The notes below the pieces were generated by a model. It did no database searches. It was given only the letters and a program-made list of their open reading frames with translations, and had not been told where the DNA came from. From NCBI RefSeq assembly GCF_900129635.1, contig NZ_FSRB01000001.1, forward strand, positions 5,235,501 through 5,299,500: a DNA stretch of 64,000 nt, in the 5' to 3' direction. This stretch comes from Singulisphaera sp. GP187 (lineage in GTDB: Bacteria > Planctomycetota > Planctomycetia > Isosphaerales > Isosphaeraceae). Shown piece by piece: positions 56,370 to 64,000 of this stretch (its first letter is position 1; every line of letters starts with the position of its first letter). Position numbers and translations under genes: made by a program.

Positions 56370-56933
56370 TCAAATCCAGCCCAAGGCGGTCAGGGCGGCC
56401 AGGTGCTTGCAGCTTGCCCGGGTGTTTTCGTCGGCAATCCGATAGGTCCACTCTGCGCAGTCGCACTGGGTCGACCGGTCCTGGAGCCGGCAGGCGTAGT
56501 AGGGACCGTCGTCGAGCGGAGGGGTCAGCCGGGTGATCCGCCACTGGACCGGGGCGAGCTCGGTGCCCGCAACCCGCTGGACGCGATACGTTTGGCCGAC
56601 GATTGGAATCAGGATCGCCAGTGGGGTGTCGCGGCCCTCGGCCCCCAACGTCAGGACGGTCAAGGGGGCCTCGCTCAGAGCCTCTTCAAGAGTCGCTTTG
56701 CCGAACTCGGCGCGGAGGCGGTCCCACGACCGCTTGGCCTCGTGCAACGCGTTCCGGAAATGCCAGGAGGTGGGATCGAACGGGCCGAGCGTGGTCTCGG
56801 CGGCCTCAAGGTCGGCGGTGGAGACATCCAGGATCATCCGCGCCCGCTGCGCCAGTTCGACCACACGGCGGAACGGGTCCGACGGGTCACGGTCGCGCAG
56901 CGATGTCGGCTTCCTTCCCAAGGGCGCGGGCAT
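56370..56933 (-). CDS. SWIM zinc-finger-type protein
   Basis: A 187-residue protein whose C terminus has the SWIM pattern: Cys-Asp-Cys-Ala-Glu-Trp, then Ser-Cys-Lys-His-Leu-Ala-Ala (Cys-x-Cys ... Cys-x-His) near residues 153-180. SWIM motifs bind DNA or protein. The N-terminal part is helical and charged. A second, much larger SWIM protein is encoded at 60258-62450. No specific function can be named. Confidence 0.7.
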   Translation of the reverse strand: MPAPLGRKPTSLRDRDPSDPFRRVVELAQRARMILDVSTADLEAAETTLGPFDPTSWHFRNALHEAKRSWDRLRAEFGKATLEEALSEAPLTVLTLGAEGRDTPLAILIPIVGQTYRVQRVAGTELAPVQWRITRLTPPLDDGPYYACRLQDRSTQCDCAEWTYRIADENTRASCKHLAALTALGWI

Positions 56934-56992
56934 CGTCGGCCTGGGGCTGGGACGCGTTTTCGAGGATCAATGCGGCAAGTTGAGCGGACGAG

Positions 56993-57232
56993 TCAGTCCG
57001 TCTCCCCAACGCCCCTCAGGTGAACGTAACGCACCGGTTCGTCCACTCGCCCCGATCGGACGCGGGTGGCCTCAACCCGATAGGCGCGCCCCGCGAACGT
57101 CACCCTGTCCCCTTTCCCCCAACCCGAATGCGAGTTCGAGTTCGAGCGAGAGACCCCCACCAGGCAAACCTCGCGTACCGAGGGCCTGGTCGCGCACCGC
57201 TCTGTCCGGACCTCATCCACCAGGATCGCCAT
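56993..57232 (-). CDS. Hypothetical protein, possibly paired with the SWIM gene
   Basis: A 79-residue basic protein. The end has a small beta-barrel-like pattern (Gly-Asp-Arg-Val-Thr-Phe-Ala-Gly, Tyr-Arg-Val-Glu). The ATG at 57232 is preferred; an upstream frame is Arg/Gly-rich and less likely coding. It sits 59 bases before the SWIM gene in the same direction. Function unknown. Confidence 0.45.
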   Translation of the reverse strand: MAILVDEVRTERCATRPSVREVCLVGVSRSNSNSHSGWGKGDRVTFAGRAYRVEATRVRSGRVDEPVRYVHLRGVGETD

Positions 57233-57427
57233 CGCCGGTCCCCTCCGTGTCTGACTTGCGAAGGGCCCCCCGCGCCCGCCGATCCGTCCGCCGGCGCGGA
57301 AAAGAACCTCCCCAGGAGTGTCTTTGCTCAGGACCTTTACGTTCACAAGTGTACTGAACACCAGGCGAGGAGACAAGAGACCAGTGGGGGTGGACCGAGT
57401 CAGAGATGGCCTATCCTAGCAACGGTC

Positions 57428-57504
57428 TTCCCTGGGACCGCGGGCGTCCCGCCCGCTTTTGCATTGCCTTTGGCTTCCCTGGGACCGCGGGCGTCCCGCC
57501 CGCT
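57428..57504. repeat. Tandem copies of a 30-base GC-rich palindromic repeat
   Basis: Two identical 30-base copies (57428-57457 and 57475-57504) with a GGGACCGCGGGCGTCCC core that can itself form a hairpin. They lie in the 373-base gap between the genes at 57232 and 57606, which also contains a GGAGGCCC/GGGCCTCC hairpin near 57540-57575, a likely terminator of the 57606 gene. Such REP-like repeats are common in planctomycete genomes; not a phage feature. Confidence 0.8.
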
Positions 57505-57605
57505 CTTCCATTGAGTTTCAGCTCAGGTCGATGAGATGGGAGGCCCGCTCTTGCTGAGTGGGGGCCTCCTCAATAACGTCGCGATCGGTGCGATGCTCTC
57601 GAGCG

Positions 57606-57962
57606 TCAGTCGCTCTTCTTCTTCACCGAGACCGTGATCTTCGATGCGACCGCTTTGTCGTGGTTGACGACCACATTGATCCCCTTGCGTCCCTTTTCCT
57701 GAGCCTTGGCGACGTTCTTGGTGACCTTTTCGAGGTCGATGGGGTTGGCCGCGCCCTTGGCGTTCACGAATTCCGTGTCCCCCTTGACGGTCACCTCAAC
57801 CTCTTTGTCGCTCCCCTTCTCGACGACGGTGACCTTTTTGCCTTCGACGTCGACCTTGGTGAGCACCCCGAACAGCTCATCGGCAATCGCCGACCCGGCG
57901 ACCAAACCGAGAGCCACAACGCCGGAGAGAACTGCCAACAGAAATGTGCGCCGGTTGTTCAT
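57606..57962 (-). CDS. Secreted hypothetical protein
   Basis: A 118-residue protein with a Sec-type signal peptide: Met-Asn-Asn-Arg-Arg, a hydrophobic core (about 8-25) and an Ala-Ile-Ala cleavage region. The mature part is Lys/Val-rich and beta-predicted (Lys-Val-Asp-Val-Glu-Gly-Lys-Lys-Val-Thr-Val-Val). It is divergent from the DUF1501 gene; the 310-base gap between them (57963-58272) should hold both promoters, but I see no clear motif there. Confidence 0.65.
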   Translation of the reverse strand: MNNRRTFLLAVLSGVVALGLVAGSAIADELFGVLTKVDVEGKKVTVVEKGSDKEVEVTVKGDTEFVNAKGAANPIDLEKVTKNVAKAQEKGRKGINVVVNHDKAVASKITVSVKKKSD

Positions 57963-58272
57963 GGGAAACGTGTCCTTTGGGGGAAAAGTCCGAGGAAATC
58001 GACGGTGAGACAACCCACAATGGATTATTCTCGATCAAATCGATCGAGATGATGACTTGAGGGTGAATCGTTGTCAACCCAGTCCTAAGGAAATCCCCCG
58101 ATCGTGGCCGCTTATCGTGAGTGGAGCACGACTTCTGCCCCGATTTTTTGCGTCATCGTTCAGGTCCAGGGGGGCGGTCGGCAACCGGCTGGCCAATTGA
58201 TGGATGTTGGTGTAACATTTGGTGGATGAGCACGACGGCACCGACCGACCGAGCGACCGAACGGAGGGGGCT

Positions 58273-59676
58273 ATGAGTATGGGGAATGGACGACGCCATC
58301 AGCATGCGGTCGGTTTGACCCGTCGTGAGTTGATCCAGGTCGGGTATTCAGGGCTGCTCGGCTTCGGCCTGCCATCGCTCTGGTCGCGGGCGAGTCAGGG
58401 GGCGCCGGCGGGCGGTGGCGGTGGTCCTCGGGCCAAGTCAGTACTCTTGATCTTTCAGACCGGCGCTCCGAGCCAGATTGACACGTTCGACCCCAAGCCC
58501 GAGGCCCCCGAGGAGATCCGGGGGACGTTCCAGCCGATCGCGACCAAGACCCCTGGTATCCAGATCTGCGAGCATTTGCCCGGTCTGGCCGCGCGTGCCG
58601 ACAAGTTCGCAATCGTGCGTTCGATGACCCACGGCTTGCCGAGCCACGAGCATGCGACCCACATGATGCTCACCGGGATCGACAAGATGCCGCCGGGGGC
58701 CACGCACATGGCGTCACGGTCGGACTGGCCCAGTTACGCCTCGGGGCTCGACTTCGTTCGTCCTCGCCAGGACGGCATCCCCAACGGCATCATGCTGCCG
58801 ACTTACCTCAACAACGGCTACGGCTTCTCAGGGCAGAATGCGGGTGTGCTCGGCCCGAAGTTCGACCCTTGGCACATCAAGCAAGACCCGAACGACCCCA
58901 AGTTCCGCGTTGAGGAGTTTGCGCTCCCGGTCGGCCTGACCGCTCAGAAGCTTGACAATCGCCGTTCCTTGATGGCGGAGATCGACGGGCAAGCCGAAGC
59001 CCTGTCGACGGTGGGCCGGGGCGGCTGGTCGGGGCTCCAGGACAAGGCGTTCTCGCTCTTGACCTCGGGCAAGGTGAAGCAGGCCTTCGAGATCGACCGC
59101 GAAGATCCGAAGACGCGCGATCGCTATGGCCACCACATGTTCGGCCAATCGCTGCTCCTGGCCCGCCGCTTGATCGGCGCCGGGGTGCCGATTGTGCAGG
59201 CGAACATGGGGCATATGAACAATTGGGACACCCACGCCGATAACTGCAACCAGCTCAAGACGAGGCTCTTGCCGCCGCTCGATCAGGCGGTCTCGGCCTT
59301 GCTCGACGACCTCGAGGCGCGGGGGATGCTCGACGAGACGCTGGTGATCATGGTCGGTGAATTCGGCCGGACCCCTCGAATTGGCCAGGACAGCCAGGGG
59401 TTGCCCCAGCACAAGACGGGCCGCGACCACTGGGCCGGCGTTTTCTCCGCCTTGTTCGCTGGCGGAGGCGTCGTGGGTGGCCAGGTCATCGGCCGCTCCG
59501 ACAAGATGGGTGCCTACCCCGCCTCGAAGGGATTCCTCCCGTCGGATCTGGGTGCGACGATCTACCAGGCCCTGGGCGTCGACCACGAAAGCATCGTGAC
59601 CGACCAGTTGGCTCGACCGCTTCAGCTCAACCGCGGCCAGGTGATCGCCCCCTTGTTCTCGGCGGCGAGCGTCTGA
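58273..59676 (+). CDS. DUF1501 domain protein with Tat signal
   Basis: A 467-residue exported protein. The start has the twin-arginine-type Thr-Arg-Arg-Glu-Leu-Ile-Gln-Val-Gly followed by a hydrophobic stretch. The DUF1501 core follows: Leu-Leu-Ile-Phe-Gln-Thr-Gly-Ala-Pro-Ser-Gln-Ile-Asp-Thr-Phe-Asp-Pro-Lys, Thr-His-Gly-Leu-Pro-Ser-His-Glu-His, Asn-Trp-Asp-Thr-His, Val-Gly-Glu-Phe-Gly-Arg-Thr-Pro and Gly-Arg-Asp-His-Trp. The family is related to sulfatase/alkaline phosphatase-type metal enzymes and is greatly expanded in planctomycetes. The ATG at 58273 has GGAGGGGG upstream. Usually it is paired with a DUF1549/1553 gene; none is visible here. Confidence 0.87.
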   Translation: MSMGNGRRHQHAVGLTRRELIQVGYSGLLGFGLPSLWSRASQGAPAGGGGGPRAKSVLLIFQTGAPSQIDTFDPKPEAPEEIRGTFQPIATKTPGIQICEHLPGLAARADKFAIVRSMTHGLPSHEHATHMMLTGIDKMPPGATHMASRSDWPSYASGLDFVRPRQDGIPNGIMLPTYLNNGYGFSGQNAGVLGPKFDPWHIKQDPNDPKFRVEEFALPVGLTAQKLDNRRSLMAEIDGQAEALSTVGRGGWSGLQDKAFSLLTSGKVKQAFEIDREDPKTRDRYGHHMFGQSLLLARRLIGAGVPIVQANMGHMNNWDTHADNCNQLKTRLLPPLDQAVSALLDDLEARGMLDETLVIMVGEFGRTPRIGQDSQGLPQHKTGRDHWAGVFSALFAGGGVVGGQVIGRSDKMGAYPASKGFLPSDLGATIYQALGVDHESIVTDQLARPLQLNRGQVIAPLFSAASV

Positions 59677-59724
59677 GAGTTCTTGGCTCTTCCGCGTGGT
59701 GGCGGGTGGAGGGCATGGGAGGAT

Positions 59725-59764
59725 GAACCACGGAGACACGGAGGCACAGGGAAGAGAGGGGGGA
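59725..59764 (+). repeat. Left inverted repeat flanking the GxxExxY gene
   Basis: GAACCACGGAGACACGGAGG and following purine-rich bases. An inverted, about 75-80 percent similar copy lies at 60165-60206. The pair brackets the GxxExxY gene. Confidence 0.65.
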
Positions 59765-59773
59765 AGAGTTGAT

Positions 59774-60145
59774 TTAGAGGATCATTCGTTTGATTCCCTC
59801 CTTCAAGACGGGGACGTTGAAGTTCAGGAGGAGGCCGAGGCGGATCTTGCTGAGTTTCAGGTACGTCAAGAGTTGAGCCTCGTGGATCGGGGCCAGTCTT
59901 TCGACGGTTTTCAGCTCGATGACGAGGCATTTCGGGATGACGATATCCATGATGTAACCACAATCAAGCGGGACGTCCTTGTAATGGACAGGGAGCTTCT
60001 GCTGCCTCTGAAACAAGATGTTGTTTTGCCGCAATTCATAACACAAACATTCTTCGTACGCCGACTCCAGCAATCCCGGCCCGAGCACCCGATGAACCTC
60101 AATTGCCGATCCGATCACCCGACCCGTTAAATCTTGATCATTCAT
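59774..60145 (-). CDS. GxxExxY family protein (PDDEXK-like)
   Basis: A 123-residue protein. Gly-Leu-Leu-Glu-Ser-Ala-Tyr gives the family name; Leu-Asp-Cys-Gly-Tyr-Ile-Met-Asp-Ile-Val-Ile and Val-Ile-Glu-Leu-Lys-Thr-Val supply the D...ExK-type nuclease residues, then Leu-Thr-Tyr-Leu-Lys and Gly-Leu-Leu-Leu-Asn-Phe. The biological role is unknown; in planctomycetes and related bacteria such genes occur scattered as small cassettes. Here inverted repeats flank it. The start has GGGAGAGGGG upstream. Confidence 0.82.
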   Translation of the reverse strand: MNDQDLTGRVIGSAIEVHRVLGPGLLESAYEECLCYELRQNNILFQRQQKLPVHYKDVPLDCGYIMDIVIPKCLVIELKTVERLAPIHEAQLLTYLKLSKIRLGLLLNFNVPVLKEGIKRMIL

Positions 60146-60164
60146 GACTTTCCCCTCTCCCCTC

Positions 60165-60206
60165 CCCCCTCTCCCCTCTTCTCTGTGCCTTCGTGTCTCA
60201 GTGGTT
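60165..60206 (-). repeat. Right inverted repeat flanking the GxxExxY gene
   Basis: Reverse complement AAACCACTGAGACACGAAGG plus a purine-rich tail matches the left repeat at 59725-59764. Together they bound a ~480-base cassette between DUF1501 and the SWIM gene. Confidence 0.65.
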
Positions 60207-60257
60207 TATCCTATTCTTTTCGGCACCAGGATCGACTTGTCGATCCTCGCGGTGGGT

Positions 60258-62450
60258 TTACTTCCGCTTTGGCCGAATCGACTGAGCGATCGTTCGGCCA
60301 TCGAGTCGGTCGAGAAGCTCCATGAAGCGCGGGCGATTCCGATACTGTTCTCGGATCGAGGCGATTTGGGCGGTCCATTCGCTTTTGCGGCCGAGGGCCT
60401 CGTAAATCGGACGGAGCTTCTTTAAATAGCCGACGACCGTCTCGTAGGCGGATTGCTGAGCATTGGGGAGCTGGACCTTGATGGCGGCCTGGTAGATCTC
60501 GATCGATCGTTCTGGGTGGGTGGCCGCCACTGCGGCCGCGACGCGATCGGCGTAGGTTAAGGTACGGATGTAAAGCCCGGGCTGTTGCGGTTCGGAACGC
60601 ATTTTGTCGAACCAGCGGAGCACCTCCTCCGGCCGTTTGGCGGCGATGGCCATCTCCAGCAGGACCTCGAGGCGGGGACGCGGTGCCGAGTCGTGCCGCC
60701 CCGGCCGGTTCAAGCGAGGGATGAGGTACTCAGGCATCGGCAGCGGCCATGCGGGGTCGAGCTTCAGGCGACCGGGCGCGGCGGCTTTCGGTTCCGGGGA
60801 TAATGCGGGCGGCCGGCTCTTGGTCTTGGCGGATTGCGACTTGGGGGTTGGGGGCGTGATTTTCGCCGGTGGTGGGAAGATCATCTGAAATGGCAAGACC
60901 CCGGTCTCCAGGAAGCGCAAGGCCGTTGCACGGACGGACTCCTTGGCCTTGGCCTTTGACGCGGCCTTCACCAGTTCGTCGAATTTGGCCGGGCTGGGGG
61001 CCTCGAAGAAGGATCGGGCCGCGTGCGCGGCGACCAGATCCCACTGCTTGCGCGTTCGGGCCAGCTCGCAGAGGCTCGCGGCGAGATGTTTGGCGGTCCC
61101 CGGATACTTGTCGCGCGTCGCGGCGATCCCTGTTTTCGCCCAACGTTCGGCGTCCACGAAGCAACGCGTCTCCAGCAGGTAATCGACGAGCCGTCTGTAA
61201 CTCCCCGTCACCTCGGCTTCGGATTCGTAGAGTGTCCGCACGTCCCCGTCGCGGCCCGCTTCACGGAGTGCCCTGGCAATCCAGTCGGTGACCCGGTCAC
61301 GCTGGTATTGGCTTGAAAATTTGTCATCTTCTGCATTCATTCCGTCCTTTCGCTTGGCCAAGGTATCGGCCACCACCGACCAGTCCTCGGGCTTCGCGGA
61401 CCCGTTGAGGATTGCGTCAGTCGTATCGTCGAGAGCGTCATATTTGTCCTGAAGCTCGGCGTCAATCGCGAACAGGATCCGTTCCGGCCCGGACAAGCTC
61501 GAGCAGGCCAACGCCTGAAAGACGATCGGGAGACATCTGGCGAACGCAATCGCCGTCTCGCCCTCGTCGTCAGATTCACCGACCAGTTGTAATCCTTGCT
61601 CAATCAACTCCCGCCCCAGCGACACAATCGCATCGGCATGACCGAGCTCGAGGAGGCGCTCAAACCGGTGCTGGATGCGGCTGAAGTCCGGGACCTGCTC
61701 TTCACCATTCCAACGGTTCCGCCAGGCCGGCTCCGATGTCACCTGCTGGATTTCGTGTCGGGCCTCCTCGAGCAATTGCTCGACGTCCCCTTCCTGGAGC
61801 GCAATCCGCTCGCGGAACTCCTGGTAGATCTCGGGAAAGCGGCGCGTCAGGGACCAGACGAGGTCGGCCAACTCACTCCTCGACTTCGCGCGGAGATGCT
61901 GTTCGATCTTGTCGTCCCAGCTTGCCGCGGTGCCGTCTCGTCGCGCCGGCCGCTTGGCGCTGGGGATTTTCTTGATTGGGAATTCCTCGTCATCCTCGTC
62001 CTCCCAATCCTCGTCGTCGTCTTCCTCGTCCGCGTAGTCGGCTTCGTCCAGCGTGACCCAGCGTGGATCATCCTCGGTGGCGATCGAGAGTTCGCGCCCG
62101 TTGGCGACGGCTTGCAGGTATTCGGCCACGGTGGCGACGGCATGCTTGCAACTGATGCCTACGGGACAGCTACAGGATGATGCGAGGGTCGGGTGTTTCC
62201 GTTTCGGACTGAGCGTCAGCTCGACCGTGGTTGCGTAGCGATTGCCGCCCACGACCGTCGCCAACAGGTCTCCATCACTTGTGATCTTCAAATCTTTGAC
62301 TTGTCCGCCGCGCTGATACGACCGCCCGCGGGTGACGGTTGGGCTTCCGGCCCAACGCTCGAGGTCGTCCCAGGTCAGTTTGGCCCATTTGGCCGCAAAG
62401 GAGTGGGCCTTTTTTTCCAGATCATCTTCCCGGGATTTGGATCTTGCCAC
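60258..62450 (-). CDS. Large SWIM zinc-finger protein
   Basis: A 730-residue protein. The SWIM motif is near the N terminus: Ser-Cys-Ser-Cys-Pro-Val-Gly-Ile-Ser-Cys-Lys-His-Ala (about residues 92-105), preceded by a Gly-Arg-Ser-Tyr-Gln-Arg-Gly pattern usual for this family. An acidic linker (about 140-160) leads to a long helical, TPR-like region (about 200-700). A GTG start at 62450 follows AGGAGG. Proteins of this layout occur in several bacterial phyla and sometimes neighbour SNF2 helicases; none is here. Function unknown. Confidence 0.75.
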   Translation of the reverse strand: MARSKSREDDLEKKAHSFAAKWAKLTWDDLERWAGSPTVTRGRSYQRGGQVKDLKITSDGDLLATVVGGNRYATTVELTLSPKRKHPTLASSCSCPVGISCKHAVATVAEYLQAVANGRELSIATEDDPRWVTLDEADYADEEDDDEDWEDEDDEEFPIKKIPSAKRPARRDGTAASWDDKIEQHLRAKSRSELADLVWSLTRRFPEIYQEFRERIALQEGDVEQLLEEARHEIQQVTSEPAWRNRWNGEEQVPDFSRIQHRFERLLELGHADAIVSLGRELIEQGLQLVGESDDEGETAIAFARCLPIVFQALACSSLSGPERILFAIDAELQDKYDALDDTTDAILNGSAKPEDWSVVADTLAKRKDGMNAEDDKFSSQYQRDRVTDWIARALREAGRDGDVRTLYESEAEVTGSYRRLVDYLLETRCFVDAERWAKTGIAATRDKYPGTAKHLAASLCELARTRKQWDLVAAHAARSFFEAPSPAKFDELVKAASKAKAKESVRATALRFLETGVLPFQMIFPPPAKITPPTPKSQSAKTKSRPPALSPEPKAAAPGRLKLDPAWPLPMPEYLIPRLNRPGRHDSAPRPRLEVLLEMAIAAKRPEEVLRWFDKMRSEPQQPGLYIRTLTYADRVAAAVAATHPERSIEIYQAAIKVQLPNAQQSAYETVVGYLKKLRPIYEALGRKSEWTAQIASIREQYRNRPRFMELLDRLDGRTIAQSIRPKRK

Positions 62451-62653
62451 ACGATCCTCCTTGGGCGCAACAACCCCTTAGGTTTGCCGAGGGCGCATCA
62501 CCGGACGGGGGGACTCGTCGGTTCTCAGTGCAGACCCTGAGGCCGATTCATTGGCCTTGATTGGGAATCGTCTATCGTCCGATTCCACGGAGACCCATTC
62601 AAGTCCATTTCGACGATCGCGGCCCGCCTGCGCACTCCTCGCGGTGGTGGTGG

Positions 62654-64000
62654 TTACTGCCGGGCGCGTTTCTCGGTAATCACGCTGGCGGTGGCAAAGG
62701 CGTCGAGGACGCCGGAACGGCCGGGGTGGATGGCTTCGAGGCCGAGGCGAGATCGGACGGCATTGGAGAGGAGCTGGCCGGTGCCGGCCAGGATGATCAG
62801 ACGCTGGCCTTTGGGCAAGGCGAGGAGTTCGTCGGTGGTGGTCAGGTCGAGCTGGTTGAGGTGGGGGAGCGCGGAGCGGAGGATGAAGCGAAGTCGGCCG
62901 CCGGGGGCGGAGCCTTCTTCGGACTGGCGGTTGGGGTCGGGGCTGACCACGGCCACGAGGTCGAACGGTTGTTCGCGGTTGCGGCGGAGGATCATGGCGC
63001 GGAGCATTAAGAGGTCGTCGGTCTCCTTGTGGTGGAAGCAGACTTCCTTGATCCCGCCCGCGGCGGTCACGATCAGGACGGTGGCGAGGAACCCGCCAAG
63101 GACCTGGCGCTGGCGGTCGTCGCGGCGCCTGGCCCAGCGGTCGAGGCCTCGTGTGATCACGACGGCGATCACCAGCAGGTCGAGTGCCAGGTGCAGGCCG
63201 AGGGCGGTGGCGGCGTCGGCTCGGGCGTGGGCGAGGTCGTCCATCGCCCCCCGGAGGTTGGCGCTGGCCCACCAGGCGATCGAGACGGCCGTGGCGGGGG
63301 CGAGCCAGGTCAGGGTCCGGATCGGGATTTGCCGGTTGGCCAGGTCGGTGATCGCTCGCGCGGCCAGCAAGTTCAAAGGGGCGAGCAGGAAGAGGCCGAG
63401 CGCGGGGCGGGGCCCGCTCGGCAAGAGGGTGGGCACCAGCGCGGCCACGGCGAGCCAGAGCACCCAGAACACCCCACCGATGACTTGCTGGTCGTCGTTT
63501 TCGTCGGTCAGGCCCTGGCGGATCATCCGGACCGTGGCGTAGATCCCGAGCGGCAGAGTGGCGGGGGCCAGGTCGATCAGGCGGCCCAGGAGGCTCGGGC
63601 TCCCCTGGCCCGGCGGGCCGAGCGGAGCCAACGCCGCGGCGATGATCTGGGAGCCGTAGGTGGCGTACATCCGGATGTTCCAGGGAGCCGCCAGCGCCAG
63701 CCCGATCGCCAGGGCCACTGCGCTGGCAACCAGGCTCGGGTTGTGGCGCCACGACAGCCACCAACGCCCCGACGCCCGCCCGCCCGGGGGCGGCCCGGTG
63801 TGGAGATAGGCCTGGTGCAGCAGGATGACCGGAATGCTGATCAGGCCGAGCCCGCCGAGCGACATCAGGGCCAGGCCCAGGGCCAGGCCCCCCAGAATCG
63901 TCGCGGATGCCGTGCCCGACCATCCCCAGAGGGGCGCGGACTCTGCCCCGGCCCGGAGATGCCAGCCGTAGCAGAGCAAGGCCGCCAACGTGCCCGCCAG
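62654..64000 (-). CDS. Polytopic membrane protein, PMT/ArnT-like glycosyltransferase (5' end missing)
   Basis: At least 448 residues, with the frame open to the window edge, so the N terminus (with the catalytic Asp-Glu expected in GT39/ArnT-type enzymes) is missing. Multiple hydrophobic helices (about eight) are followed by a soluble C-terminal domain of about 140 residues. Features such as Ala-Pro-Trp-Asn near a periplasmic turn and the late Gly-Gly-Ile-Lys-Glu-Val segment fit dolichyl-phosphate-mannose-type glycosyltransferases, which use polyprenyl-linked sugars. Call based on topology and general pattern. Confidence 0.6.
   Translation of the reverse strand: MAGTLAALLCYGWHLRAGAESAPLWGWSGTASATILGGLALGLALMSLGGLGLISIPVILLHQAYLHTGPPPGGRASGRWWLSWRHNPSLVASAVALAIGLALAAPWNIRMYATYGSQIIAAALAPLGPPGQGSPSLLGRLIDLAPATLPLGIYATVRMIRQGLTDENDDQQVIGGVFWVLWLAVAALVPTLLPSGPRPALGLFLLAPLNLLAARAITDLANRQIPIRTLTWLAPATAVSIAWWASANLRGAMDDLAHARADAATALGLHLALDLLVIAVVITRGLDRWARRRDDRQRQVLGGFLATVLIVTAAGGIKEVCFHHKETDDLLMLRAMILRRNREQPFDLVAVVSPDPNRQSEEGSAPGGRLRFILRSALPHLNQLDLTTTDELLALPKGQRLIILAGTGQLLSNAVRSRLGLEAIHPGRSGVLDAFATASVITEKRARQ

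Noticed and set aside
62478..63923. Long Pro/Arg-rich frame overlapping the glycosyltransferase-like gene
   Set aside because: Low-complexity frame created by high GC; the overlapping frame encodes regular transmembrane helices and is the real gene.

Overview
The window is the right-hand ~54.2 kb of an integrated podovirus-like prophage (1 to about 54,180) followed by about 9.8 kb of host chromosome (about 54,180-64,000). The host is most likely a planctomycete, probably Isosphaeraceae-like. The evidence is a DUF1501 secreted protein with a Tat signal, a GxxExxY cassette between inverted repeats, GC-rich dispersed repeats, SWIM-finger proteins, and an enterochelin-esterase-like gene interrupted by the prophage. 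Assignment below phylum is inference. The left prophage end lies outside the window.

Left arm (1-5,735, minus strand). Short, mostly unrecognised ORFs are interleaved with four self-cleaving RNA motifs that I read base by base as type II hammerhead ribozymes (11-67, 333-383, 797-848, 2659-2714). Each has the conserved CUGAUGA and GAAA core, closed stems I and III, a GUC, GUU or CUU cleavage triplet and an open stem II. Successive ribozymes bracket one small ORF (426-776, a ribosomal L7/L12 C-terminal-like protein; 68-307, unknown), so the transcript should be cut into ORF-sized pieces. The same strand carries three tRNA-like T-arm elements without a normal cloverleaf (2973-3018, 4044-4109, 4254-4297) and a ~950-base gene-free, hairpin-rich tract (4385-5342).

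Capsid module (6,036-9,693, plus strand). A scaffold-like protein, a small protein, the major capsid protein and a probable decoration protein, ending in a strong terminator.

Early module (10,250-26,383, minus strand). Transcribed right to left: Rad52-like annealing protein with an SSB-like acidic tip, prim-pol, ParB-like protein, SF2 helicase, antirepressor, small HTH proteins, MazG-like pyrophosphohydrolase, PDDEXK-like nuclease, sigma factor, DUF5664 nucleotide hydrolase, YfbR-like HD hydrolase, HExxH peptidase, a secreted papain-like peptidase with small membrane proteins (possible lysis set) and a metallophosphoesterase.

Packaging, tail and virion module (26,999-52,332, plus strand). 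Terminase small-subunit candidate and large subunit, portal, adaptor, an Acb2-type anti-CBASS protein with small accessory ORFs, tail-fibre and repeat proteins, a P22 gp10-like tail hub, a hendecad-repeat protein and two very large internal virion proteins, one with a kinase-like domain. A large serine recombinase follows, whose 3' end runs across the right attachment junction into the host esterase gene.

Global signals. A 19-base palindrome with invariant core TCAG(T/A)CTGA occurs seven times. A 15-base element, consensus TTGGGTAnMTMT, lies 20-90 bases upstream of genes on both strands and may be a promoter for the phage sigma factor. A 17-base perfect palindrome occurs twice in the left arm.

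Host flank (54,490-64,000). A membrane protein, a thioredoxin-like protein, two SWIM-type proteins, small secreted or unknown proteins, a DUF1501 protein, a GxxExxY protein and a partial polytopic membrane protein resembling a mannosyltransferase.
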